From Paenarthrobacter sp. (GTDB lineage: Bacteria; Actinomycetota; Actinomycetes; Actinomycetales; Micrococcaceae), in NCBI GenBank assembly GCA_031179305.1, contig JAPSHX010000001.1, positions 288,743-352,742 of the forward strand: 64,000 nucleotides of DNA. Direction: 5' to 3'. This document shows, piece by piece, positions 10,069 through 18,554 of this stretch. The translations under genes were made by a program, and so were the position numbers. The notes beneath the pieces are model-generated. The model was not told the origin of the DNA. It made no database searches and saw nothing but the letters and a program-made list of their open reading frames with translations. How positions within the stretch are numbered: the first letter of the stretch is position 1; every line of letters begins with the position of its first letter.

Positions 10069-10982
10069 TACAGGTCCTTCTCGGTGAGGCCCATGGTCTC
10101 GGCAAGCTCAAACAAGGGCGTGTAGTTGTCCTTGGTGACCTCCAGTAAAGGTCCCGGAGGGGTGACATCAAGGAACTCGCCCACTTTGGCAATGTCCGCA
10201 GGATCAAGGCTCAGGAACGCATCCTTCACGGCCGCCTTGAATGCGGGATCGGCATCGCCGCGGACGGTGATGGGGTCGTTGGGGATGGGGTTGGACGTCC
10301 ACACCTGACGGAAGTCACCCGGAGTGAAGGTGCCAGCGGCAATCGCCGTAGCAAGCGTCTGCGAGTTGATTTGCGCTGCATCCACCTTGCCGTTGGTCAA
10401 TGCCAGCAAGGCTTCAGGATGACCGCCGGTGTAGTCCATCTTGATGTCGGCATCGGCGATTCCGGCTTCCCGGAGGCCGAAACGGGGCAGGACATCGCCT
10501 GAGGTCGAACCAACACTGCCCAAGGCGAGGGACTTGCCATTCAAATCACCAATCGCCTGGATGGAGCTGTCCTTGGGGACCCAAATCCCCGCGGTGTAGG
10601 TGCTGAGTTCCTTCTCCGCAGTGCCGAACGAAACCAGCGGCTCAGCACCCGCTTTGGCGTCAGCGAACACGTAGCCCAAGGGACCGAACTGGCCCAGGTC
10701 CAGCTTGCCGTTGCGCATGGCCAGGACCTCGGCCGCATAGTCTTCAACCACTTGGACGCTGACCGGGCATTCAAGCTTCTTGGACAGGGCTGCAGCCAGG
10801 ACATCGTAGGCCGGCTTGAGCTTGGCTGGGTCTTCGTAGGGCTCGATGCCGAACTTGATCTCGCCGTTCGGGCAGGTAGCCGTTGTGGTCTCGGGGGAGG
10901 ACTGTGCCGGGCCGCCGCAGGCAGTGAGCGCCAGGACGGTGGCGAGGGCAAGCGCGGAACCGGTGAGGAGCGTGGTTTTCAT
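10068..10982 (-). CDS. phnD: Phosphonate-binding lipoprotein
   Basis: A 304-residue solute-binding lipoprotein of the PhnD/phosphate-phosphite-phosphonate class. The N-terminus is a lipoprotein signal with lipobox LTAC (Cys about 22). Family-typical stretches are FGIEPYEDP (about 46-54), LDLGQFGPLGYVFA, and GSVGSTSGDVLPRF, the S-T-S loop that binds the phosphonate group in homologues. It is anchored outside the membrane and delivers ligand to PhnE. The gene lies 53 bases downstream of the FAD oxidoreductase gene, so all four minus-strand genes may be one operon controlled from the GntR operator region. Confidence 0.92.
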   Translation of the reverse strand: MKTTLLTGSALALATVLALTACGGPAQSSPETTTATCPNGEIKFGIEPYEDPAKLKPAYDVLAAALSKKLECPVSVQVVEDYAAEVLAMRNGKLDLGQFGPLGYVFADAKAGAEPLVSFGTAEKELSTYTAGIWVPKDSSIQAIGDLNGKSLALGSVGSTSGDVLPRFGLREAGIADADIKMDYTGGHPEALLALTNGKVDAAQINSQTLATAIAAGTFTPGDFRQVWTSNPIPNDPITVRGDADPAFKAAVKDAFLSLDPADIAKVGEFLDVTPPGPLLEVTKDNYTPLFELAETMGLTEKDL

Positions 10983-11035
10983 GGGAATCCTTATGCGAAG
11001 GGGATTGAAGGGGGAGAACGGATGCCAAAGATGAA

Positions 11036-12253
11036 TCAGCGCAGGCGCGATACGTTGCGGTGTGCCAGGCCGAAGGACAGGGTCATGCCGACGCCGGAGG
11101 TCACGGACACCACCGTGACGCCGGGCTGGACTTCGCGGACCAGGATCGGCGCTACGTCGGAGGACGCGTAGATGCCCTGCCAGCGCTGGACGATTTCCAG
11201 TGGTGCTCCGATTCGGCCGGTGATTTCAGTGTTGAGTGTGTCGGTCACGGATTCGTCCAGGAACGGATCGGCCGTGCGGTGGTAGTGGTGCGAGTCGCCC
11301 AGGATGATGGTCCCGTCGGGGCGTTGGGTGAACATGACGTTGGCGCCGATCTCCAGCAGTTCCGGCTGCTTCGCCAATACTTCGGAGTACAGGGCCGCGG
11401 CGGCGGGCATTTCCGTGAAAGCCGGGTACCGCAGCATCGATGTCGCAGTGAGAACCGCTGGCGCGAACTCGATGCCGGACGGCTTGGCCGCCAGCGACAT
11501 CTGCAGGGCGCATCGTTGAATCCGGTGTTCCTCGGCCAGGTCCGGGAAGAGGTAGTCGACGTCGTGGCCGACGCACACGAAGACCTGCTGCGCGCGGAGC
11601 TCGCCGCGCGACGTCTGGACGGTGACACCGTCCGGATTCTGGTTGAAGCCCAGTGCGGCCGTGTTCCAGTGAAGTTCGACGCCGGGTTGCTGGCTTAGCC
11701 ACTCGGCCAACTTTGCGACTGTTGTACGGGGATCTACCCGGAGGTCGTCCCGGAGGAAAGCACCGCCCACCACGCCGGGCCATTCGCCGCCCGAAGTACC
11801 GCCGTCGTCGTGCGCTTCTTCTGCGGTGGACGCAGAAGCACCCAACAGGGCCCGCGTAGTGGCGGGGGAGAGCAGCTCGACCTGTCCCGGTTCCCGCACC
11901 GCGGAGAGCTCGCGAAGGACATTCATTTCGGCTTCAGATCGGGCAAGGACCACGGCTCCCGCTTCGGCAGCCCAGAATCCGGCGCGCTTGGCAAACTCGA
12001 GCCAGTACTTCCGGGAGGTCTGCGCGAGTTCATACAGTTCGCCGGATTGGGCCGTGATGCAGCAGTGGCCGAAGTTGCGCACGGAAGCGCCGGCTGCGTG
12101 GTGGTCGCGCTCGATGACGGTGACGGTCAGGCCGTTGGCAACAGCGTGGGCGGCGTGGGCCAGTCCCACAATTCCAGCGCCGACAATGACGACGTCGGCA
12201 GGCTGGCTGGGGCTGCTGTTGGCGGCTTTGGGAGAGGTGCTCGGGTTGTTCAC
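11036..12253 (-). CDS. FAD-dependent oxidoreductase of the phosphonate-cluster type (TIGR03364-like)
   Basis: A DAO-fold flavoenzyme of about 405 residues with the FAD motif VVIVGAGIVGLAHA near residue 21 and RNFGHCCITAQSG near 60, features of the family that co-occurs with phosphonate transport and PhnX-like genes. Members of this family have been shown to oxidise N-methyl-2-aminoethylphosphonate, and some also 2-aminoethylphosphonate, to phosphonoacetaldehyde. That activity would replace PhnW, for which no gene is seen here. Start uncertain: GTG 12253 is preferred; TTG 12289 is in frame and closer to the promoter; neither has a clear ribosome site. It is first in the minus-strand group and divergent from gntR. 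Confidence 0.85.
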   Translation of the reverse strand: MNNPSTSPKAANSSPSQPADVVIVGAGIVGLAHAAHAVANGLTVTVIERDHHAAGASVRNFGHCCITAQSGELYELAQTSRKYWLEFAKRAGFWAAEAGAVVLARSEAEMNVLRELSAVREPGQVELLSPATTRALLGASASTAEEAHDDGGTSGGEWPGVVGGAFLRDDLRVDPRTTVAKLAEWLSQQPGVELHWNTAALGFNQNPDGVTVQTSRGELRAQQVFVCVGHDVDYLFPDLAEEHRIQRCALQMSLAAKPSGIEFAPAVLTATSMLRYPAFTEMPAAAALYSEVLAKQPELLEIGANVMFTQRPDGTIILGDSHHYHRTADPFLDESVTDTLNTEITGRIGAPLEIVQRWQGIYASSDVAPILVREVQPGVTVVSVTSGVGMTLSFGLAHRNVSRLR

Positions 12254-12300
12254 ACCACTGACATTGGCCGTTCCGGGAAGGGGAATCAAGCCAGATCCGG

Positions 12301-12316
12301 ACTTGTATATACAAGT
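12301..12316. promoter_or_regulatory. Perfect 16-bp palindrome, probable GntR operator
   Basis: ACTTGTATATACAAGT is a perfect palindrome between the divergent FAD oxidoreductase and gntR genes. Its core GTATATAC fits the GT-N-TA-N-AC pattern known for HutC-subfamily GntR regulators. It overlaps a possible -10 (TATACA) of the minus-strand operon, so repressor binding would block transcription. Confidence 0.75.
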
Positions 12317-12399
12317 TAATCTGAATTTAACATTTGTTTACCCGAGTTCACGACGAGTTCATCTGGAATGCCTCAATTGAGCCTCGGGAAGCCGCGCAG

Positions 12400-12415
12400 A
12401 CTTGTATGATCAACT
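12400..12415. promoter_or_regulatory. Second GntR half-site overlapping the gntR -10 box
   Basis: ACTTGTATGATCAACT repeats the left half of the 12301 palindrome exactly (ACTTGTAT) and keeps part of the right half. It contains TATGAT (12405-12410), a good -10 box exactly six bases before the GTG start of gntR, suggesting autoregulation and a leaderless mRNA. Confidence 0.6.
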
Positions 12416-12416
12416 C

Positions 12417-13184
12417 GTGAGCACGCAGCAGAACGCACCCCTTCATGTCCGTCTTAGCGAGGAATTCATGCGCCGGATCACTGACGGCGACTGGCCTCCG
12501 GGCTTCCAGCTGCCCAGTGAGGCGGAACTGTGCCGCGAGTTCGGAACATCGCGTGGTCCGATCCGCCAAGCGCTCGCATTTCTTCGTTCGGAAGGAGCCG
12601 TGACAGGCGGACGCGGGCGACCACCCATGGTTCGTTCGTCCGTGCCGTCGCAATCGTTCTCCACCTTCAACTCGTTCACCGAATGGGCCAGCGGGATCGG
12701 AAAAAAGCCCGGCCAGCGGACCCTGGAAGTGGCGCGGCGCGAAGCCAGTCCGGAAGCGGCCGAGGCACTGGCCCTCCTGCCCGGGACCACAGTGGTGGAG
12801 GTCCTGCGCGTCCGCTACCTGGATGAGGTTCCCGCCATGATCGAGCGCACCACGTTCATCCTGGATGTGGGCCGGAAGCTGTTCGACTTCGATACCGATT
12901 CCGGGTCCATTTTCGCGTTCCTCAAGGAACAAGGCGTAGACCTGCACAGTGCCCGCCACACCATCGACGCTGTCGCTGCCAGTGACGAGGACGCCGAACT
13001 GTTGGAGCAGCCCGAAGGCATTCCGCTCCTGCGTGAACGCCGCATTACCCGATCCGCCGACGGGCAACCCCTCGAATACTCCGAGGACCGCTACCTGCCG
13101 GCATTGACCAACTTCACCATCGACAACACCGTGGACCGCCGGGCCGCCCTGGTCCGCATCCATACTGAAGGAGCCACCCCATGA
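12417..13184 (+). CDS. GntR-family regulator, HutC subfamily, phosphonate locus
   Basis: A 255-residue regulator with an N-terminal winged helix (about 8-70; LPSEAELCREFGTSRGPIRQ is the recognition region) and a C-terminal UTRA effector domain (about 90-245). Expected to repress both divergent transcripts until a phosphonate or its degradation product binds. GTG 12417 is chosen: TATGAT ends six bases upstream, giving a leaderless transcript, and the protein begins at the right distance from the helix-turn-helix; a TTG at 12402 would sit inside the promoter. Its stop overlaps the ATG of the phosphonatase-like gene (ATGA). Similar in type to PhnF. Confidence 0.9.
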   Translation: MSTQQNAPLHVRLSEEFMRRITDGDWPPGFQLPSEAELCREFGTSRGPIRQALAFLRSEGAVTGGRGRPPMVRSSVPSQSFSTFNSFTEWASGIGKKPGQRTLEVARREASPEAAEALALLPGTTVVEVLRVRYLDEVPAMIERTTFILDVGRKLFDFDTDSGSIFAFLKEQGVDLHSARHTIDAVAASDEDAELLEQPEGIPLLRERRITRSADGQPLEYSEDRYLPALTNFTIDNTVDRRAALVRIHTEGATP

Positions 13185-13852
13185 TCCAGCTCGTTGCCTG
13201 CGATATGGCCGGAACCACCATTGACGAACACGGCGACGTATACGTAGCCCTTGCCCGCTGCGTTGAAGAAACCGGCGTGACCACCACAGCAGAGGCTGTG
13301 CAGGAATGGATGGGCGCGGACAAAGTTGAGGCCATCACGGCGCTCATTGAAGCCGGGGGAGGAGCGGCCACGCCGGAAGTAGTGGCTGCCGCCTTCAAGC
13401 GCTTCAAGGAATTGCTCGTGGAGTTCTACGACGCCAACCCGCCGGTTGCGCTCGAAGGCGTAGAAGACGCGTTCCGCGAACTCCGCCGCCAAGGCATCAA
13501 GGTGGCCTTGACTACCGGCTTCTCACGCGACGTCGCCGAACCGATCCTTGAGCGGCTGGGCTGGGGCGTGGAAGACGACAACCTGCTGGACGCCGTCGTT
13601 TGCTCCGACGAAGTAGCCGCTGGCCGCCCTGCACCGCACATGATCCACAGGGCCATGGAACTGACCGGTGTGCAGGATGTCCGCGCAGTCATTGCCGCTG
13701 GCGATACCGTCAACGACCTCGCCGCTGCCAATAACGCGGGCGTCACCGCAGTGGGTGTCCTCACCGGCAAGCTGGACCGCGACGCCTTGGCCGCGCACCC
13801 GCACCACCACATCCTGGATGGTGTGAAGGACATTCCTGCGCTGCTGTCGTAG
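13181..13852 (+). CDS. Phosphonatase-like HAD hydrolase
   Basis: A 223-residue HAD-superfamily protein closest in type to PhnX (phosphonoacetaldehyde hydrolase). Motif I is DMAGT with nucleophile Asp8 and Ala at the +2 position, as in PhnX instead of the usual Asp. The cap region has MGADK, in which Lys48 aligns with the Schiff-base lysine of PhnX (MG-x-x-K). Motif II is TTGFS (about 107-111), motif III Lys/Arg region GRPAPHMI and motif IV AAGDTVNDLAA (about 170-180). It would split phosphonoacetaldehyde into acetaldehyde and phosphate, completing the pathway from transport through amine oxidation. It is co-translated with gntR. Confidence 0.85.
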   Translation: MIQLVACDMAGTTIDEHGDVYVALARCVEETGVTTTAEAVQEWMGADKVEAITALIEAGGGAATPEVVAAAFKRFKELLVEFYDANPPVALEGVEDAFRELRRQGIKVALTTGFSRDVAEPILERLGWGVEDDNLLDAVVCSDEVAAGRPAPHMIHRAMELTGVQDVRAVIAAGDTVNDLAAANNAGVTAVGVLTGKLDRDALAAHPHHHILDGVKDIPALLS

Positions 13853-13915
13853 AACCAGCCGTGTTGGCGCAAGCCGTGTTGGCGGCAGGCACGCAGGCAT
13901 GGAAGATTGGAATCC

Positions 13916-14356
13916 GTGAAATTCCTTCACCCGTCTCCCAAGTCCTCTGCCCGCGGCGTCACCATCCTGCGAGTGGTGTTCGGTGCGCTCCTCATGGTGC
14001 ACGGCTTCCAGAAGTTCATGGCAGGGCATGCTGCATTCGCCGCGTCGGTTGCTGCCATGGGCGTGCAGAAGCCGGAGATTGTGGCGTGGCTTGTGATCGC
14101 CGGTGAACTGGGCCTTGGCCTGCTCCTGGTACTGGGCGCCCTGACCCGAGTGGCTGGATTCCTGGCGGCGATCATGTTCGCGGGGATCTGGTTCGTGACG
14201 GAGGCGGGCAAACCCCTGCTCACCGGCAAGTCCGGCGTCACGGCCGAGCTCCTGATTATTTACGTCGCCATCTCCATAGCGTTCGTCTTCCTCGGGCCCG
14301 GCGCGCTGTCCTTGGACCGCAAGCTGGCTAGGCAACCAGCACGCCAAGGGCGTTAG
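13916..14356 (+). CDS. DoxX-family membrane protein
   Basis: A 146-residue membrane protein with four hydrophobic segments and the family features RVVFGALLMVHGFQKF near residues 17-32 and ELGLGLLLVLGALTR in the middle. DoxX/DoxD family proteins of actinobacteria have been linked to redox homeostasis; the exact role here is unknown. GTG 13916 has GGAAG 10 bases upstream and is preferred over TTG 13907. It faces the Gfo/Idh gene. Confidence 0.85.
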   Translation: MKFLHPSPKSSARGVTILRVVFGALLMVHGFQKFMAGHAAFAASVAAMGVQKPEIVAWLVIAGELGLGLLLVLGALTRVAGFLAAIMFAGIWFVTEAGKPLLTGKSGVTAELLIIYVAISIAFVFLGPGALSLDRKLARQPARQGR

Positions 14357-14403
14357 TACAGTTGAGTTAACTCACGACGGCGGCACTCACCGGCCGGGGC
14401 GGG

Positions 14404-15474
14404 TCACCGTGCGTCGTTCGGATACCGGATCCCCAGCTGGGAGCGCACGCCGTCAAAAAGGCGCATGACGTTAATAGAGTCTTCCAACGGCATGACCGGG
14501 CTTTCGGTGAGGCCTTGTTGGATGCAGCGGGTCACTTCCCGGAGTTCATACGTGTAGCCGATGCCCACCACGTCAAAGTGCTCGCGACGCGGCTCGTCCC
14601 AACCAATTCGGATCATCAGCTCGCGGGGGTTGTTGACGGAGCCCACGGTTTGCAGGAAACCGAGCCCGCCGGCCACCGTTGCGGTCCGGGGTCCATGCGC
14701 CATCAGCGACGATGTCAGCTGCGCCTGTGCGCCGGTATCGTAGCCGAGGGTCAAGGCGTTCTGGCTGTCCACACCGTCGTCGTTGAGGGTGCCGATCGCG
14801 GTGACCGACTGCGGAAAGCCCAACGTTCCCAAGGCCCAGAGCAGTGGGTAGACGGTGATGTCCAGGAGCGCTCCACCGCCGTCGTTGAGGGCCCAAATTC
14901 GGGCGGCGGGATCGAAGGGTGCCGGGAAGCCGAGGTCGGCGCTGACCCATTGGATCTGGCCGAGCTCCCCGGAGGCCGCAATGGAAAATGCCCTCTGCAT
15001 GCTGGGCAGGAAACGGCTCCAAACGGCTTCCATGAAGAACACCTTCTGCTCCCGGGCAAGTCTCACCAGCTCGCTGGCTTCCCGGGCGTTGATGGTGAGG
15101 GCTTTCTCGCACAGAACATGCTTACCGGCCCGCAGAGCGGCGGCTGCGATCTGGAAGTGCTGGGCATGCGGCGTGGCAACGTAGACCACGTCCACGGCGG
15201 GATCGTCGAACAAGCGCTGGTAGCCGGGTACGCCGTCGTCGTCCCCGTAGCCCTTGGTAAAGCCAAGCGTATGGGCGAACGCATCCGCAGCAGACTGGGT
15301 GCGGGAACTCACGGCGTACAGCTCCGCATCTTCAAGCAACGCCAGGTCCTGGGAAACGCTGTTGGCGATGTTTCCTGTGGACACTACTCCCCACCGGAGG
15401 GACCGGCCTGTGGCCGCCCGGGGATCCTGGTTGGTTTGGGTGGAAAGCCACGGCACGGCGATAGGAAGTGTCAT
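14404..15474 (-). CDS. Gfo/Idh/MocA-family NAD(P)-dependent oxidoreductase
   Basis: A 356-residue dehydrogenase. A Rossmann fold begins at residue 28 (WGVVSTGNIA), and CEKALTINAREA contains the EKP-like catalytic Lys region (here EKA, so Lys is kept and Pro replaced). The C-terminal half is the alpha/beta domain with DITVYPLLWAL. Members act on sugars, inositols or trans-dihydrodiols; the substrate cannot be told from sequence. It is not in an operon: DoxX is convergent and the next minus-strand gene ends 45 bases upstream. Confidence 0.88.
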   Translation of the reverse strand: MTLPIAVPWLSTQTNQDPRAATGRSLRWGVVSTGNIANSVSQDLALLEDAELYAVSSRTQSAADAFAHTLGFTKGYGDDDGVPGYQRLFDDPAVDVVYVATPHAQHFQIAAAALRAGKHVLCEKALTINAREASELVRLAREQKVFFMEAVWSRFLPSMQRAFSIAASGELGQIQWVSADLGFPAPFDPAARIWALNDGGGALLDITVYPLLWALGTLGFPQSVTAIGTLNDDGVDSQNALTLGYDTGAQAQLTSSLMAHGPRTATVAGGLGFLQTVGSVNNPRELMIRIGWDEPRREHFDVVGIGYTYELREVTRCIQQGLTESPVMPLEDSINVMRLFDGVRSQLGIRYPNDAR

Positions 15475-15519
15475 GCCGTTTATCCTCTCATTCCGCCCGC
15501 AATGACCGGAATGCTGGGG

Positions 15520-16515
15520 TCAACCGGCTAGCTGCAACTGCTCCAAGTCGGCCATAGCGCCTGTGGATTCAAAGGTCAGCCTGACGTTGACGTTGTAGGC
15601 ACCAGGCCTTCCGAGATCGGGGATCCAAATCTCCGCGACACCGGCATCGTGGGGCGTGGTTGCCACGATCCTGTACGCGAGGTTTTCGGCTTTCCAACTC
15701 TCGGATACATCGAGGCCATCCAAGGACCAGGTCAGGAGCATGGGGACGTGGGCCAGTCCCTCAAGATCGATCCTCACGGCGACGGTCCACCCCAAGGGGT
15801 CTTTGCCCTGGCTGCTTTCGATGACCATGACTTCCTCCAGCGCCTCCACCAGTTCTGCTGCCACTTGCGCAGGGGGAAGCAGTTCGCCATCCTCGTTGAC
15901 AGTTACGGGCGGAAGGAGGGCCGGGAGGATTACAAGGGCTCCGGAAACGTAGCCTTCCAACTCTTTCTGGTCCGAAACGGCGGAGCGATATTCCGGCGGC
16001 GGAGGAGTCGCGATCTTGTTCGCGATGGTGGGGTTGCCGGAGGAAGTGCTTTGTGTGGGAGATGTTGCCACAGGCGTGGCCGGAGGCGTCGAAGGCGTGG
16101 GTGTGATGGTTGCCGTGGACGTCGTCGGGGGAGGGGTGGTGGGTGGGATCGTGGTGGGTTCCGGCGTTGTCGTCCCGTTGGACGCCGTCAGATTTACGGA
16201 TGCCGCGAGATTTACGGAAGACGGTTCAAGGGCAGCCGCAGCCGGTTGAAGGGCCAAGTCCTTGCCCAAGTCTGCCGGCGCGAAGGCCGCGAGGGATGTT
16301 TGCTTGACGAGGGTGAGCGATTCGATGGTGGCAACGTCCTCGGTATTCGGGGGAATGATCCGGTCCCATAGGGCGATGATGCTGATAAGCGCTGCCGCCA
16401 CGGCCCCCGCGGTGATGATCAGTGTCTTGGCACGCCGAGACAACGGTGTCTTCTTTTTCTTTTTCCTTTTCTTTTTTGTTCGCGTCGATTGATCCGTGTT
16501 CTTAGGTGTAGCCAT
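15520..16515 (-). CDS. Membrane-anchored protein with polylysine N-terminus and Pro/Thr-rich stalk, unknown function
   Basis: A 331-residue protein I do not recognise. The N-terminus has a nearly pure Lys/Arg run (TKKKRKKKKK, about 13-22), then one transmembrane segment (about 32-50), giving a single-pass topology with the C-terminus outside. Residues about 105-165 are a Pro/Thr/Ser-rich stalk that could be glycosylated. The C-terminal 140 residues look folded, with beta-strand-like ends (PGAYNVNVRLTFEST). The coding DNA for the lysine run is a long pyrimidine tract on the plus strand (about 16449-16478). It is divergent from the HlyD-like gene across a 201-base gap, in which I see only promoter-type sequence. 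Confidence 0.75.
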   Translation of the reverse strand: MATPKNTDQSTRTKKKRKKKKKTPLSRRAKTLIITAGAVAAALISIIALWDRIIPPNTEDVATIESLTLVKQTSLAAFAPADLGKDLALQPAAAALEPSSVNLAASVNLTASNGTTTPEPTTIPPTTPPPTTSTATITPTPSTPPATPVATSPTQSTSSGNPTIANKIATPPPPEYRSAVSDQKELEGYVSGALVILPALLPPVTVNEDGELLPPAQVAAELVEALEEVMVIESSQGKDPLGWTVAVRIDLEGLAHVPMLLTWSLDGLDVSESWKAENLAYRIVATTPHDAGVAEIWIPDLGRPGAYNVNVRLTFESTGAMADLEQLQLAG

Positions 16516-16716
16516 GCCGCCACCTCCTGCCCCTGCTCACAGATTGCTCCTGCGCCGGAACAGCGTCAACCCTGCGCAGCAGTGGATTATGCGCGACACT
16601 TCCGTGTCGCGCGCTGTCAAGTCACACGGATGTCCGGACATGGAACTTTCCTCGCTTAGGCTTAGGCAATCATCCCTCGCAGAGGTTCTGTGGGGAGTTA
16701 CCGAAATGGAGCAGGG

Positions 16717-17811
16717 ATGGGTACTTTTCGGCGCGTCATTTTGCCGGTTGCCTGGTTGTTGGTTTTCGCGATTATTGCGGTGGCCTTGGTCAAGATTGCT
16801 TTTGTGGATGGACTGGAATCGGCCGCCGCCGAGCCCGCCCCTTTGGCGCAGGTGGATATCCCGGTAGTCCCGGCCACTCGAGCTACCGTTACCAACACCG
16901 TGGAAATCAAGGGCACCGTACAGAGCGACGCCGCCGAGACCGTCCGCAGCACCTCAGCGGGAAAAGTGGTCCAGGTGTTCGTGGAGCAAGGCACCACCGT
17001 CGCCAAGGGCGAGGTCCTTTTCCAGGTCAAGGCTGAGCGCGCGGTTACCCCCACGCAGACCTCACAGGAGGGGCCGCAAACGGCCCCCAAGCCGGTCTAC
17101 GACTACTTCGATATCCTCGCTCCGAGCGCCGGGACCCTGCAGCAGCTGACAACCCTCATTGACCAGCAGGTCACCGTGGGCGAGTCCGTGGGCAAGATCG
17201 ATCCCGGAACGTACACCGTTGCGGGATCCGTCACCGCCGCGCAGCAGTACCGCCTGCTGGGCAAACCCGGTCCTGCGGAAATCGCTTTGGTAGGTGGACC
17301 GGCGCCGTTCCAGTGCGCCGACGTGACGCTCAAGAACAATGCGTCCGACGACGGCGGAGCCGCCTCGGGCGGGCTGGCCGCCACAGGCGGCGGTGCCGGA
17401 ATGGGCGTCGGCGCAGCGATTGCGGGTCCCGGAGGAGGCAACCAACCGGAAGAGGGCGGCACTCCTACGGGAACGCTGAGCTGCCCGATTCCCTCAGGCC
17501 AACAGGTCTTCGCAGGACTTGGAGCCACCATGACAGTCAGCGCGGGTGTTGCACCTGACGTGGTGACTGTTCCGCTGACATCCGTGAAGGGCAGCGTGAA
17601 GGACGGGATCGTGTGGATTGCCGGCCCGGGAGGAACGGGGGCTGCTCCCGAGCAGCGCACTGTCCAGCTGGGGCTCAACGACGGTTCCGTGGTGGAAGTT
17701 ACCTCCGGCCTGACCGAAGGCGAACAAGTCCTCGAGTTCGTTCCCGGGGCACCGGCCGTTCAAGATCCCATGATGGGTCCGGGCCAGGCCGTCTACGGCC
17801 CGATGGGCTAA
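16717..17811 (+). CDS. HlyD/MacA-like adaptor subunit of an ABC exporter
   Basis: A 364-residue membrane-fusion-type protein. One N-terminal transmembrane segment (about 6-28) is followed by a short lipoyl-type domain (EIKGTVQSDAAETVRS; GKVVQVFVEQGTTVAKGEVLF) and beta-barrel domains; a Gly-rich low-complexity loop lies at about 210-250 (GGGAGMGVGAAIAGPGGG). It probably links the ABC ATPase and permease that follow to the cell envelope. ATG 16717 has GGAG five bases upstream; GTG 16690 is in frame but lacks support. The next gene starts 14 bases after the stop. Confidence 0.83.
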   Translation: MGTFRRVILPVAWLLVFAIIAVALVKIAFVDGLESAAAEPAPLAQVDIPVVPATRATVTNTVEIKGTVQSDAAETVRSTSAGKVVQVFVEQGTTVAKGEVLFQVKAERAVTPTQTSQEGPQTAPKPVYDYFDILAPSAGTLQQLTTLIDQQVTVGESVGKIDPGTYTVAGSVTAAQQYRLLGKPGPAEIALVGGPAPFQCADVTLKNNASDDGGAASGGLAATGGGAGMGVGAAIAGPGGGNQPEEGGTPTGTLSCPIPSGQQVFAGLGATMTVSAGVAPDVVTVPLTSVKGSVKDGIVWIAGPGGTGAAPEQRTVQLGLNDGSVVEVTSGLTEGEQVLEFVPGAPAVQDPMMGPGQAVYGPMG

Positions 17812-17825
17812 GGGCAACTAACAGC

Positions 17826-18554
17826 ATGGACGAAACAACCAAAGAAACCCTCGTCAGCCTCAGGTCAGTCACCCGATCCGTCAGGCTCCCCGATGACCAG
17901 CAACTGAATATCCTCAGGGGCATCGACCTCGAGGTCCACAGTGGAGACCACACCGCCATTGTTGGCCGTTCCGGTTGCGGCAAGTCAACACTGCTGAATC
18001 TGCTTGGCCTTTTGGACATCCCGACGTCGGGCGAGCTGGATTTCCTTGGCCAGCCCGCGGACCGGCTCGGCAACAACGCCCGAGCCCGGCTACGGGGCTC
18101 CACGGTGGGCTTCGTGTTTCAACAATTCAACCTGTTGCCCGGACGCAGTGCGCTGGACAACGTTATTACGCCGCTCTTTTACGCTAAAGGCAAGGAATTC
18201 TGGAGGCGTCGCGAGATTGCCATGGACATGCTGGACCGGGTTGGCCTGGCCTCCCGCGCCACGACCATGCCCAACATGCTTTCCGGTGGCGAGCAGCAGC
18301 GCGTGGCCATCGCCCGTGCCCTGGTCCGCAGGCCGAGGCTGATCCTCGCCGACGAACCAACCGGTGCGCTGGACGTGGAAACGGGGCAGTCCGTGATGGC
18401 CCTGTTGGATACCGTGGCCACGGAAACGGCAGCTGCGTTAGTAACCATCACGCACGACACCAACGTGGCAGCCTTGGCTCGGGCCTGCTACCGCTTGGAT
18501 TCCGGGGTGCTCAGCCCCCTGCCGGCGCCGGCTCCGGCAGGAGTCGGTACATGA
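17826..18554 (+). CDS. MacB/LolD-type ABC transporter ATP-binding protein
   Basis: A 242-residue ATPase of the FtsE/LolD/MacB group. Walker [10 protein letters not shown] is at 47-55, the Q-loop lies in [13 protein letters not shown], the signature [15 protein letters not shown] is near 154-168 and Walker [13 protein letters not shown] follows. This LSGGEQQ plus ADEPTGALD pattern is typical of mechanotransmission exporters that do not carry cargo through the membrane lumen. ATG 17826 lies 14 bases after the adaptor gene, and its stop overlaps the permease start (ATGA), so adaptor, ATPase and permease form one operon. Confidence 0.92.
   Translation: MDETTKETLVSLRSVTRSVRLPDDQQLNILRGIDLEVHSGDHTAIVGRSGCGKSTLLNLLGLLDIPTSGELDFLGQPADRLGNNARARLRGSTVGFVFQQFNLLPGRSALDNVITPLFYAKGKEFWRRREIAMDMLDRVGLASRATTMPNMLSGGEQQRVAIARALVRRPRLILADEPTGALDVETGQSVMALLDTVATETAAALVTITHDTNVAALARACYRLDSGVLSPLPAPAPAGVGT

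Noticed and set aside
7179-13852. PhnW transaminase or C-P lyase genes in the phosphonate island
   Set aside because: No aminotransferase motif and no phnGHIJKLM-like gene found in the region.
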